DNA of 64,000 bases, taken from positions 811,597 to 875,596 of the forward strand of contig NZ_LMRG01000001.1 in NCBI RefSeq assembly GCF_001425605.1. The letters are read 5' to 3'. The position numbers and the translations under genes were made by a program. The notes beneath the pieces are model-generated. The model was not told the DNA's origin, did no database searches, and worked only from the letters and a program-made list of their open reading frames with translations. This document shows positions 1-7,744 of this stretch, in pieces (positions within the stretch are counted from its first letter, which is position 1; the number at the start of each line of letters is the position of its first letter). Source of the DNA: Rhizobium sp. Leaf453. GTDB lineage: Bacteria > Pseudomonadota > Alphaproteobacteria > Rhizobiales > Rhizobiaceae.

Positions 1-96
1 AACACATCCAATATTGCGCCGATAGTAACATGAATTGATTCGCTTATCTTCTCCTTATCGACGCTGCAGATCGCGGCGAACACAGAGGAGACTACG

Positions 97-927
97 ATGC
101 AAAAGACCTGGTTCATCACCGGCACCTCATCCGGCTTCGGCCGGATCATGACCGAAAAGCTTCTGGCGCGCGGCGACCGCGTGTTTGCCACGTTGCGCAA
201 GGTGAAGGCGCTCGACAACCTGAAGGCGGCGCATGGCGACAGCCTGCACGTGGCGCAGCTTGATGTTACCGACACGGCGGCAGTTCGCCGGGCCATCGAC
301 GAGGCCTTCGCGTTTTTCGGGCGCATCGACGTCATCGTCAGCAATGCCGGCTACGGCCTGTTCGGCGCCGCCGAGGAAGCAACCGACGAACAGATCCGGC
401 ACCAGCTCGACACCAATGTAATCGGCTCGATCCAGGTGATCCGCGCCGCCCTGCCACATCTGCGCGCCCAGGGTGGCGGACGTATCCTGCAGGTCTCGTC
501 CGAAGGCGGGCAGATCGTCTATCCGAATTTCAGCCTCTACCACACGAGCAAATGGGCAATCGATGGCTTCGTCGAGGCAGTGTCACTGGAGGTGGCGCCT
601 TTCGGCATCCAGTTCACCCTGGTCGAGCCCGGCCCGTCCCGCACCGACTTCGCCAAGGGCATCGTCAGCCCGCCGCCGATGGCCGTCTATGACGATACGC
701 CTGCCGGCGAAATTCGCCGAGCCGTCACGTCGGGCGCGTTCGTCGCCAATGGCGACCCGGTCAAGATGAGCATGGCGATGATAGAGGCCGCCGACCGTCC
801 GGTCGCGCCGAAACGGCTGGCGCTCGGTAGCGGCAGCTATGCCTCGATCCGGGCGGCGCTGGAAAGCCGGCTGGCCGAACTGGAGGTTGAGAAGCACATC
901 ACGCTTGCGGTGGATGTCGATGGTTGA
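97..927 (+). CDS. Short-chain dehydrogenase/reductase (SDR)
   Basis: This is a classical SDR oxidoreductase of 276 residues, cytosolic, NAD(P)-dependent; the substrate cannot be read from the sequence. The dinucleotide-binding glycine motif TGTSSGFG is at residues 8-15, SNAG at about 82-85, the catalytic serine at 134/135 and the YHTSK catalytic pair at Y148/K152. The length suits the family. The chosen ATG has a good ribosome site (GAGGAG) about ten bases upstream. No partner gene is close: the next gene is convergent and separated by a palindromic repeat. Family assignment is certain, specific function is not. Confidence 0.93.
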   Translation: MQKTWFITGTSSGFGRIMTEKLLARGDRVFATLRKVKALDNLKAAHGDSLHVAQLDVTDTAAVRRAIDEAFAFFGRIDVIVSNAGYGLFGAAEEATDEQIRHQLDTNVIGSIQVIRAALPHLRAQGGGRILQVSSEGGQIVYPNFSLYHTSKWAIDGFVEAVSLEVAPFGIQFTLVEPGPSRTDFAKGIVSPPPMAVYDDTPAGEIRRAVTSGAFVANGDPVKMSMAMIEAADRPVAPKRLALGSGSYASIRAALESRLAELEVEKHITLAVDVDG

Positions 928-975
928 GTTGATCGTTTAAGGCGTCAGGGGACGAGCCCGTTACGTAAGAAAAAA

Positions 976-1090
976 TCCCTCTCTGGCCTGTCGGCCATCT
1001 CCCCCACAAGGGGGGAGAGGCCCGTTTCCGACCACGGACAGGGCGGCAGGCTAAGCCCCTCCCCCTTGTGGGGAGGGGTTTGGGGAGAGG
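976..1090. repeat. RIME-type intergenic palindromic repeat
   Basis: Two oppositely oriented halves are visible. The first contains CATCTCCCCCACAAGGGGGG, the second CCCCTCCCCCTTGTGGGGAG. Each forms a strong hairpin with a CCCCC/GGGGG stem. This matches the known Rhizobium-specific intergenic mosaic element style (CCCTCTCTGGCC...). It lies between two convergent genes, where such elements are usually tolerated and may help end transcription. Confidence 0.75.
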
Positions 1091-1123
1091 ACTACCATAC
1101 GCGCAATAGCCTTGACACGAGTC

Positions 1124-1891
1124 TCATCCCATATGCCCCGCCGACACCGACATCACCAGCATCCATACCGCCATGGCGATCATCATCAGGTTTTCCGTCA
1201 GCGAGATGAAACCGAGCGGCACGTTGCTGCCGCCGCCGACACAGGCGCATTTCAGCTCTCGCTTGTCGATATAGACGGCCTTGAAGACGGAGACTGCACC
1301 AATCGTGCCGATGAACAGCGCGACGGGGATGGAAATCCAGTTCAGGGCGCCGGCGATCATCAGGATACCGGCGCCGGCCTCGGCGAACGGATAGACGTAG
1401 CCGTAGCGCACCCAGCGCTTGGCCAGCAGGTCATAGTTCAGGAACATCGTCGAAAAGCTCTCGATATCTTGCAGCTTCAGCATGGCCAGGATCGCCATCG
1501 AGAAGGCGATGAACCATTCCGCGGCCCGGATGGTCAGGACCGTGCCGAAGCTGGCATAGCTCGTCGCCAGCGCCATCAGGGCGGCGATCGCGAAGACAGC
1601 CAGAACCGGGCGGTAGGTCACCGCTTTCGGATCACGCACCGTCTTGCCGAAGAAGCGCCGCGTATCGTCATAGCCTCCAACGCGGCTACCATCGATGAAA
1701 ACTTGTGGCGTCGTTTTCACCTGATGCTCTGCCTTGAATGCATCGGTTTCCTCGCGCGTCTTCAGCCAATGGTCTTCGACTTCGTAGCCCTCGCGTTCCA
1801 GAAGATCCTTAGCCTTCAGCCCATAGGGGCAGGTGTGCTTGGGCATCACCATCCGGTAGAGAACGGCCTTTCGGCTTGCTGATTTCAACAT
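1124..1891 (-). CDS. Glutaredoxin-MauE fusion membrane protein
   Basis: Residues 1-85 are a glutaredoxin fold with active site CPYG at 21-24 and the cis-proline stretch TTPQVFIDG at 60-68. Residues about 95-250 contain four to five membrane spans resembling MauE/DoxX-type redox membrane proteins, with a Cys-x-Cys pair at 215/217. The protein (255 aa) probably passes electrons or handles thiols at the inner membrane. An upstream in-frame ATG exists at 1951, but the ATG at 1891 is preceded by TGAAAGA and begins the glutaredoxin domain directly. The 1951 start would lie inside the promoter. The gene is divergent from a MerR regulator and its promoter has the overlong spacer typical of MerR control. 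Confidence 0.88.
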   Translation of the reverse strand: MLKSASRKAVLYRMVMPKHTCPYGLKAKDLLEREGYEVEDHWLKTREETDAFKAEHQVKTTPQVFIDGSRVGGYDDTRRFFGKTVRDPKAVTYRPVLAVFAIAALMALATSYASFGTVLTIRAAEWFIAFSMAILAMLKLQDIESFSTMFLNYDLLAKRWVRYGYVYPFAEAGAGILMIAGALNWISIPVALFIGTIGAVSVFKAVYIDKRELKCACVGGGSNVPLGFISLTENLMMIAMAVWMLVMSVSAGHMG

Positions 1892-1909
1892 GATGCAATC
1901 TTTCAGGGG

Positions 1910-1964
1910 TTGGGTATTGCGTGACTGCACCCCATATAGGTTCCGTACCATAGTACGGAGTCAA
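1910..1964. promoter_or_regulatory. mer-like divergent promoter/operator
   Basis: On the minus strand a -35 TTGACT (1959-1964) is followed by the perfect dyad CCGTAC-TATG-GTACGG (1943-1958) and a -10 of CTATAT (19-bp spacer) or TATATG (20-bp spacer). This is the distorted geometry that MerR activators untwist. The -35 and dyad arms equal those of the Tn501/Tn21 mer operator as I remember it. On the plus strand TTGGGT (1910-1915), 17 bp, then CATATA (1933-1938) could drive merR, giving an overlapping divergent arrangement. Confidence 0.82.
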
Positions 1965-1966
1965 GA

Positions 1967-2374
1967 ATGTCGACCATGACAATTGCAAAGCTGGCGCGCG
2001 AAGGTGGCGTGGGCGTGGAGACCGTTCGTTATTACCAGCGACGCGGCCTGTTGGAACTGCCGGAGCGGGAGGGTGGCGGTGGCTTGCGCGGCAATGTCCG
2101 CCGCTATGGCGAAGCCGATATCCGCCGCCTGCGTTTCATCCGCTCGGCACAGGCCGCTGGCTTCACGCTGGAGCAGATCGGCGAACTGATCGACCTCGAC
2201 GCCACCGAGGACCGGGCACGGGCGCGCGCCCTTGCCAACCAGCGCATCGTGGCGCTCGATGAGAAGATCGCCGAGCTTCAGGCCGCGCGAAAGGCCCTGC
2301 ACCGGCTGGCCCACGACTGCGCCCATGGGAAAGCCGGGCCATGCCCGATCCTGACCGCTTTCGATGGTGATTGA
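1967..2374 (+). CDS. MerR-family metal/thiol-responsive regulator
   Basis: The 135-residue protein has an N-terminal MerR winged helix-turn-helix (about 4-72, with the ETVRYYQRRGLL signature), a dimerisation helix and a C-terminal metal loop with Cys118 and Cys126. The C-x7-C spacing and the following CPI resemble CueR-type Cu(I)/Ag(I) sensors. Tn501 MerR has C-x8-C, and the Hg ligand Cys82 has no counterpart here (an arginine aligns). The ATG at 1967 has GGAG six bases upstream, and this overlaps the -35 of the divergent gene. It probably activates the glutaredoxin-MauE gene and represses itself. The inducer is uncertain: Cu, Hg, Ag or a thiol stress. Confidence 0.93.
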   Translation: MSTMTIAKLAREGGVGVETVRYYQRRGLLELPEREGGGGLRGNVRRYGEADIRRLRFIRSAQAAGFTLEQIGELIDLDATEDRARARALANQRIVALDEKIAELQAARKALHRLAHDCAHGKAGPCPILTAFDGD

Positions 2375-2416
2375 AGCAATTGCCGGGACGCTGCCGCTCG
2401 GCTACATCAGCGCAAC

Positions 2417-3004
2417 ATGTTGACCCTTTGCGCCACCGAAACCTTCAGCCAGGACATCAAGAAGAGCCGCTTCATCGCGATCTACGGCCCCGTGTCCGAT
2501 GAGCAGGAGGCGAAGGATTTCATTGCCGCCCATTCCGATCCGGCGGCAAACCACAATTGCTGGGCCTGGCGCATCGGTCAGGTCTATCGCTTCAACGATG
2601 ACGGCGAGCCGAGCGGCACTGCCGGCAAACCGATCCTGCAGGCAATCGATGGCCAGGGGCTGGATCATGTCGCCGTCGTCGTCATCCGCTGGTTCGGCGG
2701 CATCCTGCTGGGCAGCGGCGGGCTGATCCGCGCCTATGGTGGGACGGCGGCGATGGGGCTGCGGGCGGCCGAGAAGACCGAGGTGATCGAGACCGACGGT
2801 GCGACCATCGCCTGCGACTTTTCCGACCTTGCCATCGTCAAGGCACGGCTGGCTTCGAATGGTGTCATCATCTCGGCGGAGAATTTTACCGGCACCGGCG
2901 CAATTCTCGACGTGCAAATGGCCAAGCCGCTGCGTGAGACGGTCCGGGCCATGGTTCGCGATCTGACGCGGGGTCGCGCGGAGATGCGCTTTGATGACGA
3001 ATAG
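2417..3004 (+). CDS. YigZ/IMPACT family protein
   Basis: A 195-residue member of the IMPACT/YigZ family, with the N-terminal domain carrying the conserved stretch HNCWAWRIG (about 46-54), then NDDGEPSGTAGKPIL and the RWFGGILLGSGGL signature at about 95-107. The C-terminal part (about 135-195) matches the ferredoxin-like DUF1949 region. The eukaryotic relative IMPACT modulates Gcn2; the bacterial role is unclear, with translation or nucleic-acid binding suspected. The start fits homologues, which begin shortly before ETFSQDIKKSRF, although no strong ribosome site is visible. Confidence 0.93.
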   Translation: MLTLCATETFSQDIKKSRFIAIYGPVSDEQEAKDFIAAHSDPAANHNCWAWRIGQVYRFNDDGEPSGTAGKPILQAIDGQGLDHVAVVVIRWFGGILLGSGGLIRAYGGTAAMGLRAAEKTEVIETDGATIACDFSDLAIVKARLASNGVIISAENFTGTGAILDVQMAKPLRETVRAMVRDLTRGRAEMRFDDE

Positions 3005-3084
3005 ACTTTCAGCTTTGTCACAATCGGCTTAGAAAGCCCGGCTAAATACAATTCCACCGGACATAACAGGCGAGGAACCTACCC

Positions 3085-4071
3085 ATGAAAAACAGAACCC
3101 TGGGGCGCACAGGCGCCACCATTTCCGAAATCGGCTTCGGCGCATGGCAGATCGGCGGCGCCTGGGGCGATGTGTCGGAGGACGATGGCAAGCGGGCACT
3201 GAACGCCGCGCTCGATGCCGGCGTCACCTTCATCGATACCGCCGATGTCTATGGCGATGGCCGCTCGGAAAAGATCATTGCCTCCGTGCTGAAGGAGCGC
3301 GGCGGCGAAAAACCCTTCGTCGCCACCAAGGCCGGCCGCCGGCTCAACCCGCATGTGGCCGATGGCTATACCGGCTCCAATATCGAGGCCTTCATCGACC
3401 GCAGCCTTGCCAATCTCGGCGTCGAAACGCTCGATCTCGTCCAGCTTCATTGCCCGCCGACGGAGGTCTTCTACCGTCCGGAGATGTTCGGCGCGCTGGA
3501 CGATCTCGTCGTCAAGGGCAAGATCCGCAATTACGGCGTTTCGGTCTCCACCGTCGAGGAAGCGCTGAAGGCGATCGAATATCCGGGCGTCGCGACGATC
3601 CAGATCATCTACAACATATTCCGCCAGCGCCCGCACGACCTGTTCTTCGAACAGGCGCAGAAGAAGAATGTCGGCATCATCGTCCGCGTGCCGCTGGCCT
3701 CCGGCCTGCTGTCAGGCAAGATCACCGCAGACACCAGGTTTGCCGATGACGATCACCGCAAGTTCAATCGCAACGGCGAATTCTTCGATGTCGGCGAAAC
3801 CTTCGCCGGCGTGCCGCTCGATGTTGCGCTGGAAGCCGTGGAACAGGTGCGGCCGCTGGTGCCGGAAGGTGCCACCATGGCCCAGTTCGCGCTCGCCTGG
3901 ATCCTGCAGCGCAGTGCCGTATCCGTCGTCATCCCCGGTGCCCGCAACGAAGCGCAGGCTCAGGCCAATGCCGCGGCAAGCGACCTTGCACCGCTGTCGG
4001 CTGACGCGCTTTCGCAACTGGCCGATGTCTATGAGCGGCTGATCAAGGTGCACGTTCACCAGAAGTGGTAG
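3085..4071 (+). CDS. Aldo/keto reductase
   Basis: A 328-residue NADPH-dependent aldo/keto reductase with the full catalytic tetrad: D51 and Y56 in DTADVYGDG, K82 in the TKAG strand and H122 in VQLHC. The C-terminal VIPGARN motif binds the cofactor phosphate. It is a soluble (alpha/beta)8 barrel and likely reduces aldehydes or ketones; the substrate is unknown. The ATG has GAGGA upstream. It stands alone, and a GC-rich hairpin follows its stop. Confidence 0.93.
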   Translation: MKNRTLGRTGATISEIGFGAWQIGGAWGDVSEDDGKRALNAALDAGVTFIDTADVYGDGRSEKIIASVLKERGGEKPFVATKAGRRLNPHVADGYTGSNIEAFIDRSLANLGVETLDLVQLHCPPTEVFYRPEMFGALDDLVVKGKIRNYGVSVSTVEEALKAIEYPGVATIQIIYNIFRQRPHDLFFEQAQKKNVGIIVRVPLASGLLSGKITADTRFADDDHRKFNRNGEFFDVGETFAGVPLDVALEAVEQVRPLVPEGATMAQFALAWILQRSAVSVVIPGARNEAQAQANAAASDLAPLSADALSQLADVYERLIKVHVHQKW

Positions 4072-4080
4072 CAGAACAGC

Positions 4081-4103
4081 GCCGCGCCGACAGACGGCGC
4101 GGC
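4081..4103 (+). terminator. GC hairpin after the aldo/keto reductase
   Basis: A perfect nine-base stem GCCGCGCCG/CGGCGCGGC with loop ACAGA lies ten bases after the stop codon. It is followed only by a weak pyrimidine stretch, so termination is possible but not assured. Confidence 0.4.
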
Positions 4104-4125
4104 CTTCCAGCGACGAGGTCCATCG

Positions 4126-4554
4126 ATGCAGGATCCCTACCATCTCGAACGTTTCGTCGAGGCGCAGGCGGGGATCTATGACACGGTCCTGTCGGAGCTC
4201 GCCCATGGCCGGAAAATGACCCATTGGATGTGGTTCATCTTCCCGCAACTTGTCGGCCTCGGCTCATCGCTCATGGCGCAGCATTTCGCCATCTCGGGAC
4301 GAGAGGAAGCGGCGGCCTATCTCGCCCATCCGCTGCTTGGCGCGAGACTGGTGGAATGCACGCAAACCGTCGCCGCCCATGCCGGCCAGTCGGCCCATTC
4401 TATCTTCGGCAATCCGGACGACCTTAAGTTCCGCTCCTCCATGACCTTGTTTGAAGCGGTGGCAACGGACCCGTCACCCTTTCGCGCTGCGATCGCGCGC
4501 TTTTTCGATGGCGAACCCGACCGGAGAACGCTGGACCTTCTTCAGCGCCGTTAG
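4126..4554 (+). CDS. DUF1810 family protein
   Basis: A 142-residue cytosolic protein recognised by RFVEAQ near the N-terminus, HWMWFIFPQ at about 33-41 and LGSS, followed by AAYLAHPLLGARL and a KFRSSMTLFE segment. These are the DUF1810 hallmarks, and it is the usual length. The family has no proven function. The ATG follows a reasonable purine-rich site (GACGAGG). It is unconnected to the neighbouring genes: the preceding gene ends 54 bases earlier after a hairpin and the next gene is convergent. Confidence 0.9.
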   Translation: MQDPYHLERFVEAQAGIYDTVLSELAHGRKMTHWMWFIFPQLVGLGSSLMAQHFAISGREEAAAYLAHPLLGARLVECTQTVAAHAGQSAHSIFGNPDDLKFRSSMTLFEAVATDPSPFRAAIARFFDGEPDRRTLDLLQRR

Positions 4555-4560
4555 AGCCTG

Positions 4561-4659
4561 CTACATCCTGGTAAAAAGAACGACGGCGATGATCATCGCG
4601 ATCGTCACGATGCCGCCAACGGTCAGGGCATAAACGACGCCGTATCGGAAGGGTTTCAT
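4561..4659 (-). CDS. Small membrane peptide, 32 residues
   Basis: A 32-residue open frame that starts with a short basic head (MKPFRYG) and continues as one hydrophobic helix of about 22 residues (VVYALTV...VVLF). The ATG is preceded by an excellent ribosome site, GGGAG, with suitable spacing. This argues that it is translated. It lies 47 bases downstream of the transglutaminase-like proteinase gene on the same strand and may be co-transcribed with it. No family was recognised. Confidence 0.55.
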   Translation of the reverse strand: MKPFRYGVVYALTVGGIVTIAMIIAVVLFTRM

Positions 4660-4706
4660 GGTTTTCTCCCTGGTACCGGCTCGCTCATGCCGTGGCACGC
4701 CGCATG

Positions 4707-5219
4707 TCACGTCAGGCTGAGAATATGGTAGGCTGCCTCTTCGCGCCGGACAATGGTCTTGCGGATATTGTCGAGCACGAGGTCGCCATCCGACGTGTTG
4801 ACGATCAGGACCGCATGGCCCGCTCCGGATGGAGTGAGCACCACCGCGACGCGCAGCGCACCCAAGGGAATGCCGGCCTTGATCAGCCTGCTGCGTTTCG
4901 TCATCACGTAATCGTCGCAATCGCCCGCTTCCGGCTCCAGCGACCAGACATCGCTTCTCTCTTCAACAGGCTGGATCGCGCGGTTGACGTCGCGATTGAC
5001 CCGCTGCAGCAAGCCGCTTACTTCGCTGGTATATTCGATGCGGGCTGGCGGGCTTTCCCGGCATTCATCGAGATGGTCGAGGCAATAGAGCGAATAGGCA
5101 ATAGGAATGAGAGGCCGCCTCGACAGAGCGGGCATGTCAGAATTGATTGCGATCGGCGCTGTCGCAAACGCGAGACCCACAGCCGTAGCGTGAACGATCG
5201 TGTGAAAACGGCGCCTCAT
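4707..5219 (-). CDS. Transglutaminase-like cysteine proteinase (BTLCP/DUF920)
   Basis: A 170-residue exported protein. An Arg-rich start and hydrophobic stretch (about 8-23) form a signal peptide. The mature part has the BTLCP catalytic triad: Cys101 in GDCDDY, His135 in GAGHAVL and Asp150 in LVLDN. The length is typical of rhizobial members, several of which occur per genome. Members of this family are predicted periplasmic cysteine proteases, one group of which (LapG) is linked to adhesin release; no adhesin gene or LapD partner lies here. A small membrane peptide follows on the same strand. Confidence 0.88.
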   Translation of the reverse strand: MRRRFHTIVHATAVGLAFATAPIAINSDMPALSRRPLIPIAYSLYCLDHLDECRESPPARIEYTSEVSGLLQRVNRDVNRAIQPVEERSDVWSLEPEAGDCDDYVMTKRSRLIKAGIPLGALRVAVVLTPSGAGHAVLIVNTSDGDLVLDNIRKTIVRREEAAYHILSLT

Positions 5220-5459
5220 GGAGACCTCTTCGCAAAAACGTTCGCACAGACACTATCCTGCCGCAGGGAGCGATCGTCAAGCTGGTGGCTGCGAGGCCAA
5301 ACCGGTCGGAGCCTGCGAAAACTCGAATACGGCAGGCAATCCATGCCGCCCGCCGCATTGCCCCTTGCCGAAAGGCGAAAAGCCCTATTTGCTCCGATGT
5401 CCATGGAAAATGCCCGTGATGCGATAGACGTCCAATTCGCCTAACACCGAAAGCCGACG

Positions 5460-5879
5460 ATGAAACATGCCGAGCTGATCAAACGCCTAACGTCCCTGAA
5501 GCAGCCGAGCCGAGGCCTCGACGGTGAGATCGGCCTGCTCATCGGTTATACGCGGAGTGTCAGGGTAGAGATCCATCCCGCATCACAAAGGCAAACCAGC
5601 GCAGCCGTGTGGCACACTCCGGCCAACAAGGAAACACGGCTGCCCTTTTATACGAAGCTGATGAACGACGCCTACACTTTTGCGCAAACAGCCCTGCCGG
5701 AGCAGTCCGGGGGACTCAGTTGGGACGATGCGGGCGGCTCGGCCCGGATGGGCAAGGGTCCCTATATCACCGCTGCAAACGCCGCCATCGCACTCTGCAT
5801 CGCCGTCCTCGGCAACATGCAACAGGAGGAGCAGGAAGAAGATGTGGAGGTAGAGGAAGTCGATATTGAAACCGACTAA
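5460..5879 (+). CDS. Hypothetical protein, phage ABA-sandwich-like
   Basis: A 139-residue protein with no signal peptide. The segment AANAAIALCIAVLG at about 109-122 resembles a helix common in small phage-related proteins of rhizobia, and the tail (about 123-139) is very acidic (EEQEEDVEVEEVD). The start ATG has CCGACG upstream, a weak site. No partner genes of phage origin are present next to it. I infer a domesticated phage remnant or an orphan. The 240 bases upstream show no gene. Confidence 0.55.
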   Translation: MKHAELIKRLTSLKQPSRGLDGEIGLLIGYTRSVRVEIHPASQRQTSAAVWHTPANKETRLPFYTKLMNDAYTFAQTALPEQSGGLSWDDAGGSARMGKGPYITAANAAIALCIAVLGNMQQEEQEEDVEVEEVDIETD

Positions 5880-5958
5880 ACAGCCGGTCTGCAAGACACC
5901 GACTGACTACGTCAAAACGCTAGACTAATCGAAGACGATCAATGGATCGGAAAGAAAA

Positions 5959-6035
5959 TGGCGCACCCGAAGAGATTCGAACTCCTGACCCCCAGATTCG
6001 TAGTCTGGTGCTCTATCCAGCTGAGCTACGGGTGC
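5959..6035 (-). tRNA. tRNA-Arg (anticodon ACG)
   Basis: The 77-base gene reads on the minus strand from GCACCCGTAGCTCAG (acceptor and D arm), through the anticodon loop CTACGAA with anticodon ACG, to the T arm GTTCGAATC and acceptor GGGTGC with an encoded CCA. All four stems pair. The ACG anticodon is deaminated to ICG and reads CGU, CGC and CGA arginine codons. Confidence 0.97.
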
Positions 6036-6233
6036 GTGTTGCTGCGGCGGTGAACCGCTTGCGTGGCGATCCTCTAAAACGTCCCATCGGGGATTGCAAG
6101 CGCATTTGGGCAAAAAAATTCCGTTTTGTTCGGAACTACAATTTATCATATTGATTTTATATAATTATTCCTTTCACAAAGCTTTCCACACTCAGTCTTC
6201 TCTGCAACACCGGCCCTGCTTCCAGAGCTGATG

Positions 6234-7727
6234 TCAGTGGCGCGCCTTGGAGCGGAACGCGTCGAGCGGGACGGGACGGTCGGGAAGCTCGATGCGAAAG
6301 AGCGTGCCCGGCGTGGCCTTCTCCACGAGCGCGATCGTGCCGCCATGGGCCAGGACAAGTTCGCGGGCGATCGCCAGGCCAAGGCCGGTTCCGCCTGATC
6401 TCGCGGAGCCGCGGAAGGCGGCAAACAGGTTTTCGCGGGCCTTCGGCGCCATGCCGGGCCCTGTGTCATCGACGGAGATACTGACGACGCTGCCGGTGCG
6501 CATGGCCGAGACGCTGACGACACGCGGCAATCCGTCGCCGCCATCGTTCATCAATGCCTGCACCGCATTCCGACAGATGTTATGGACGACGCGGAACAGC
6601 TGTTCACTGTCGGCATCGACCTGCAGGTCGTCGGGAATCTGCACATGGAACTCGATGCCTGCATTGGGGTCGATCGCCAGCATGTCGCCGACGTCGCTGA
6701 CCAGCGGCCGCAAGCGCAGGAAGCGGCGATGCGGTTCTGGCTCGGTGGTACGGCCATAGGACAGGACTTCGGTCGTGTAGCCGACCGCGCGGTCGATGGT
6801 GCGCAGGAGTGTCGGCGCAAAACGCTTGACGATGGGGTCATCGACATCGGCGAGGCGATCGGAGATCAACTGCGCCGAGGACAGGATATTGCGCATATCA
6901 TGGTTGATCTTGGAAACGGCAAGGCCGAGATCGGCAAGATTCTTCTGCTGTTTCAGGGTCTTCTGCAACTGTTGCTGCATCGCGGCCAAGTGCTGGCCGG
7001 CGATCGACAGTTCGTCGCGCCCCGGCGCCGGTTCAAGCACACGGCCGGGGTCAGAAGGTTCGGCAGAGAATTCCTGCATGTTGCCGGTCATCCTGCGGAT
7101 CGGCACGATCATCAGCCGGTTGATGGCGAGGAAGATCAGCATGGCGGTAAACAACGAAATGGCGATCGACAGGAAGAAGACGTTGCGGGAATAGATCAGC
7201 ATCGCCTTGCGCAGGCTCTTGTCAGACATGACGACCTCGATCACGGCGGCACTGTCGCCAACCGGACCATAAATCCGCACGATCTTGTCGCCACCGAACA
7301 GCAGCGTATCGAAGGCATCGCGAATAGCGACGAGCGGCGTCATCGCCGCGACATCATATTGCGCATCGATCTCCGGCGGCATGTCCAAGGCCGCGATCAG
7401 CCGCGATTCGTCCTTGCGCCGGAGTACGATCGCCTTGGTGCCGGTCGCCATCAGGGTTTCTTCCTGCACCGGGCGCGGCAGTTCCACGCCCTGCAGGCCA
7501 TCCACAACCACGCCGGCAGCGGCGGCCGTGTTCAGCCTGTCCTCCAGCCAACGGATACGCATATTGGCAACCGACGGCACGAAGATCAGCACTTCGGCCA
7601 GCATCACGAAAACGACGGTCAGCAGCAGCAGCTTGCCGGACAGGCCACGAAAGAAGCCGGCCTTCGCCGGAGACGAGGGGATCGGAGCCGGACGCGCTGC
7701 CGCGGTTTCTGTTGTGTCTGCTGCCAT
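6234..7727 (-). CDS. Membrane sensor histidine kinase
   Basis: A 497-residue inner-membrane kinase. Helices at about 32-52 and 183-205 flank a periplasmic sensor domain of about 130 residues. A HAMP-like linker (about 203-255) follows, then a coiled stretch and the phosphorylated histidine H276 in KINHDMRN. The ATPase domain has N-box NAVQAL, DTGPGM and GGTGLGLAIA. The alternative start at 7916 would lie inside the flavoprotein gene; the ATG at 7727 gives a sensible cytoplasmic tail. It follows the flavoprotein gene by 17 bases, so it is probably the last gene of that operon. No response regulator is beside it. Confidence 0.92.
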   Translation of the reverse strand: MAADTTETAAARPAPIPSSPAKAGFFRGLSGKLLLLTVVFVMLAEVLIFVPSVANMRIRWLEDRLNTAAAAGVVVDGLQGVELPRPVQEETLMATGTKAIVLRRKDESRLIAALDMPPEIDAQYDVAAMTPLVAIRDAFDTLLFGGDKIVRIYGPVGDSAAVIEVVMSDKSLRKAMLIYSRNVFFLSIAISLFTAMLIFLAINRLMIVPIRRMTGNMQEFSAEPSDPGRVLEPAPGRDELSIAGQHLAAMQQQLQKTLKQQKNLADLGLAVSKINHDMRNILSSAQLISDRLADVDDPIVKRFAPTLLRTIDRAVGYTTEVLSYGRTTEPEPHRRFLRLRPLVSDVGDMLAIDPNAGIEFHVQIPDDLQVDADSEQLFRVVHNICRNAVQALMNDGGDGLPRVVSVSAMRTGSVVSISVDDTGPGMAPKARENLFAAFRGSARSGGTGLGLAIARELVLAHGGTIALVEKATPGTLFRIELPDRPVPLDAFRSKARH

Positions 7728-7744
7728 GTCGCTGTTCCGTCGCC

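Noticed and set aside
1124-1891. Mercury-resistance operon
   Set aside because: Despite the mer-like operator, no merA, merT or merP is present and the sensor lacks Cys82.
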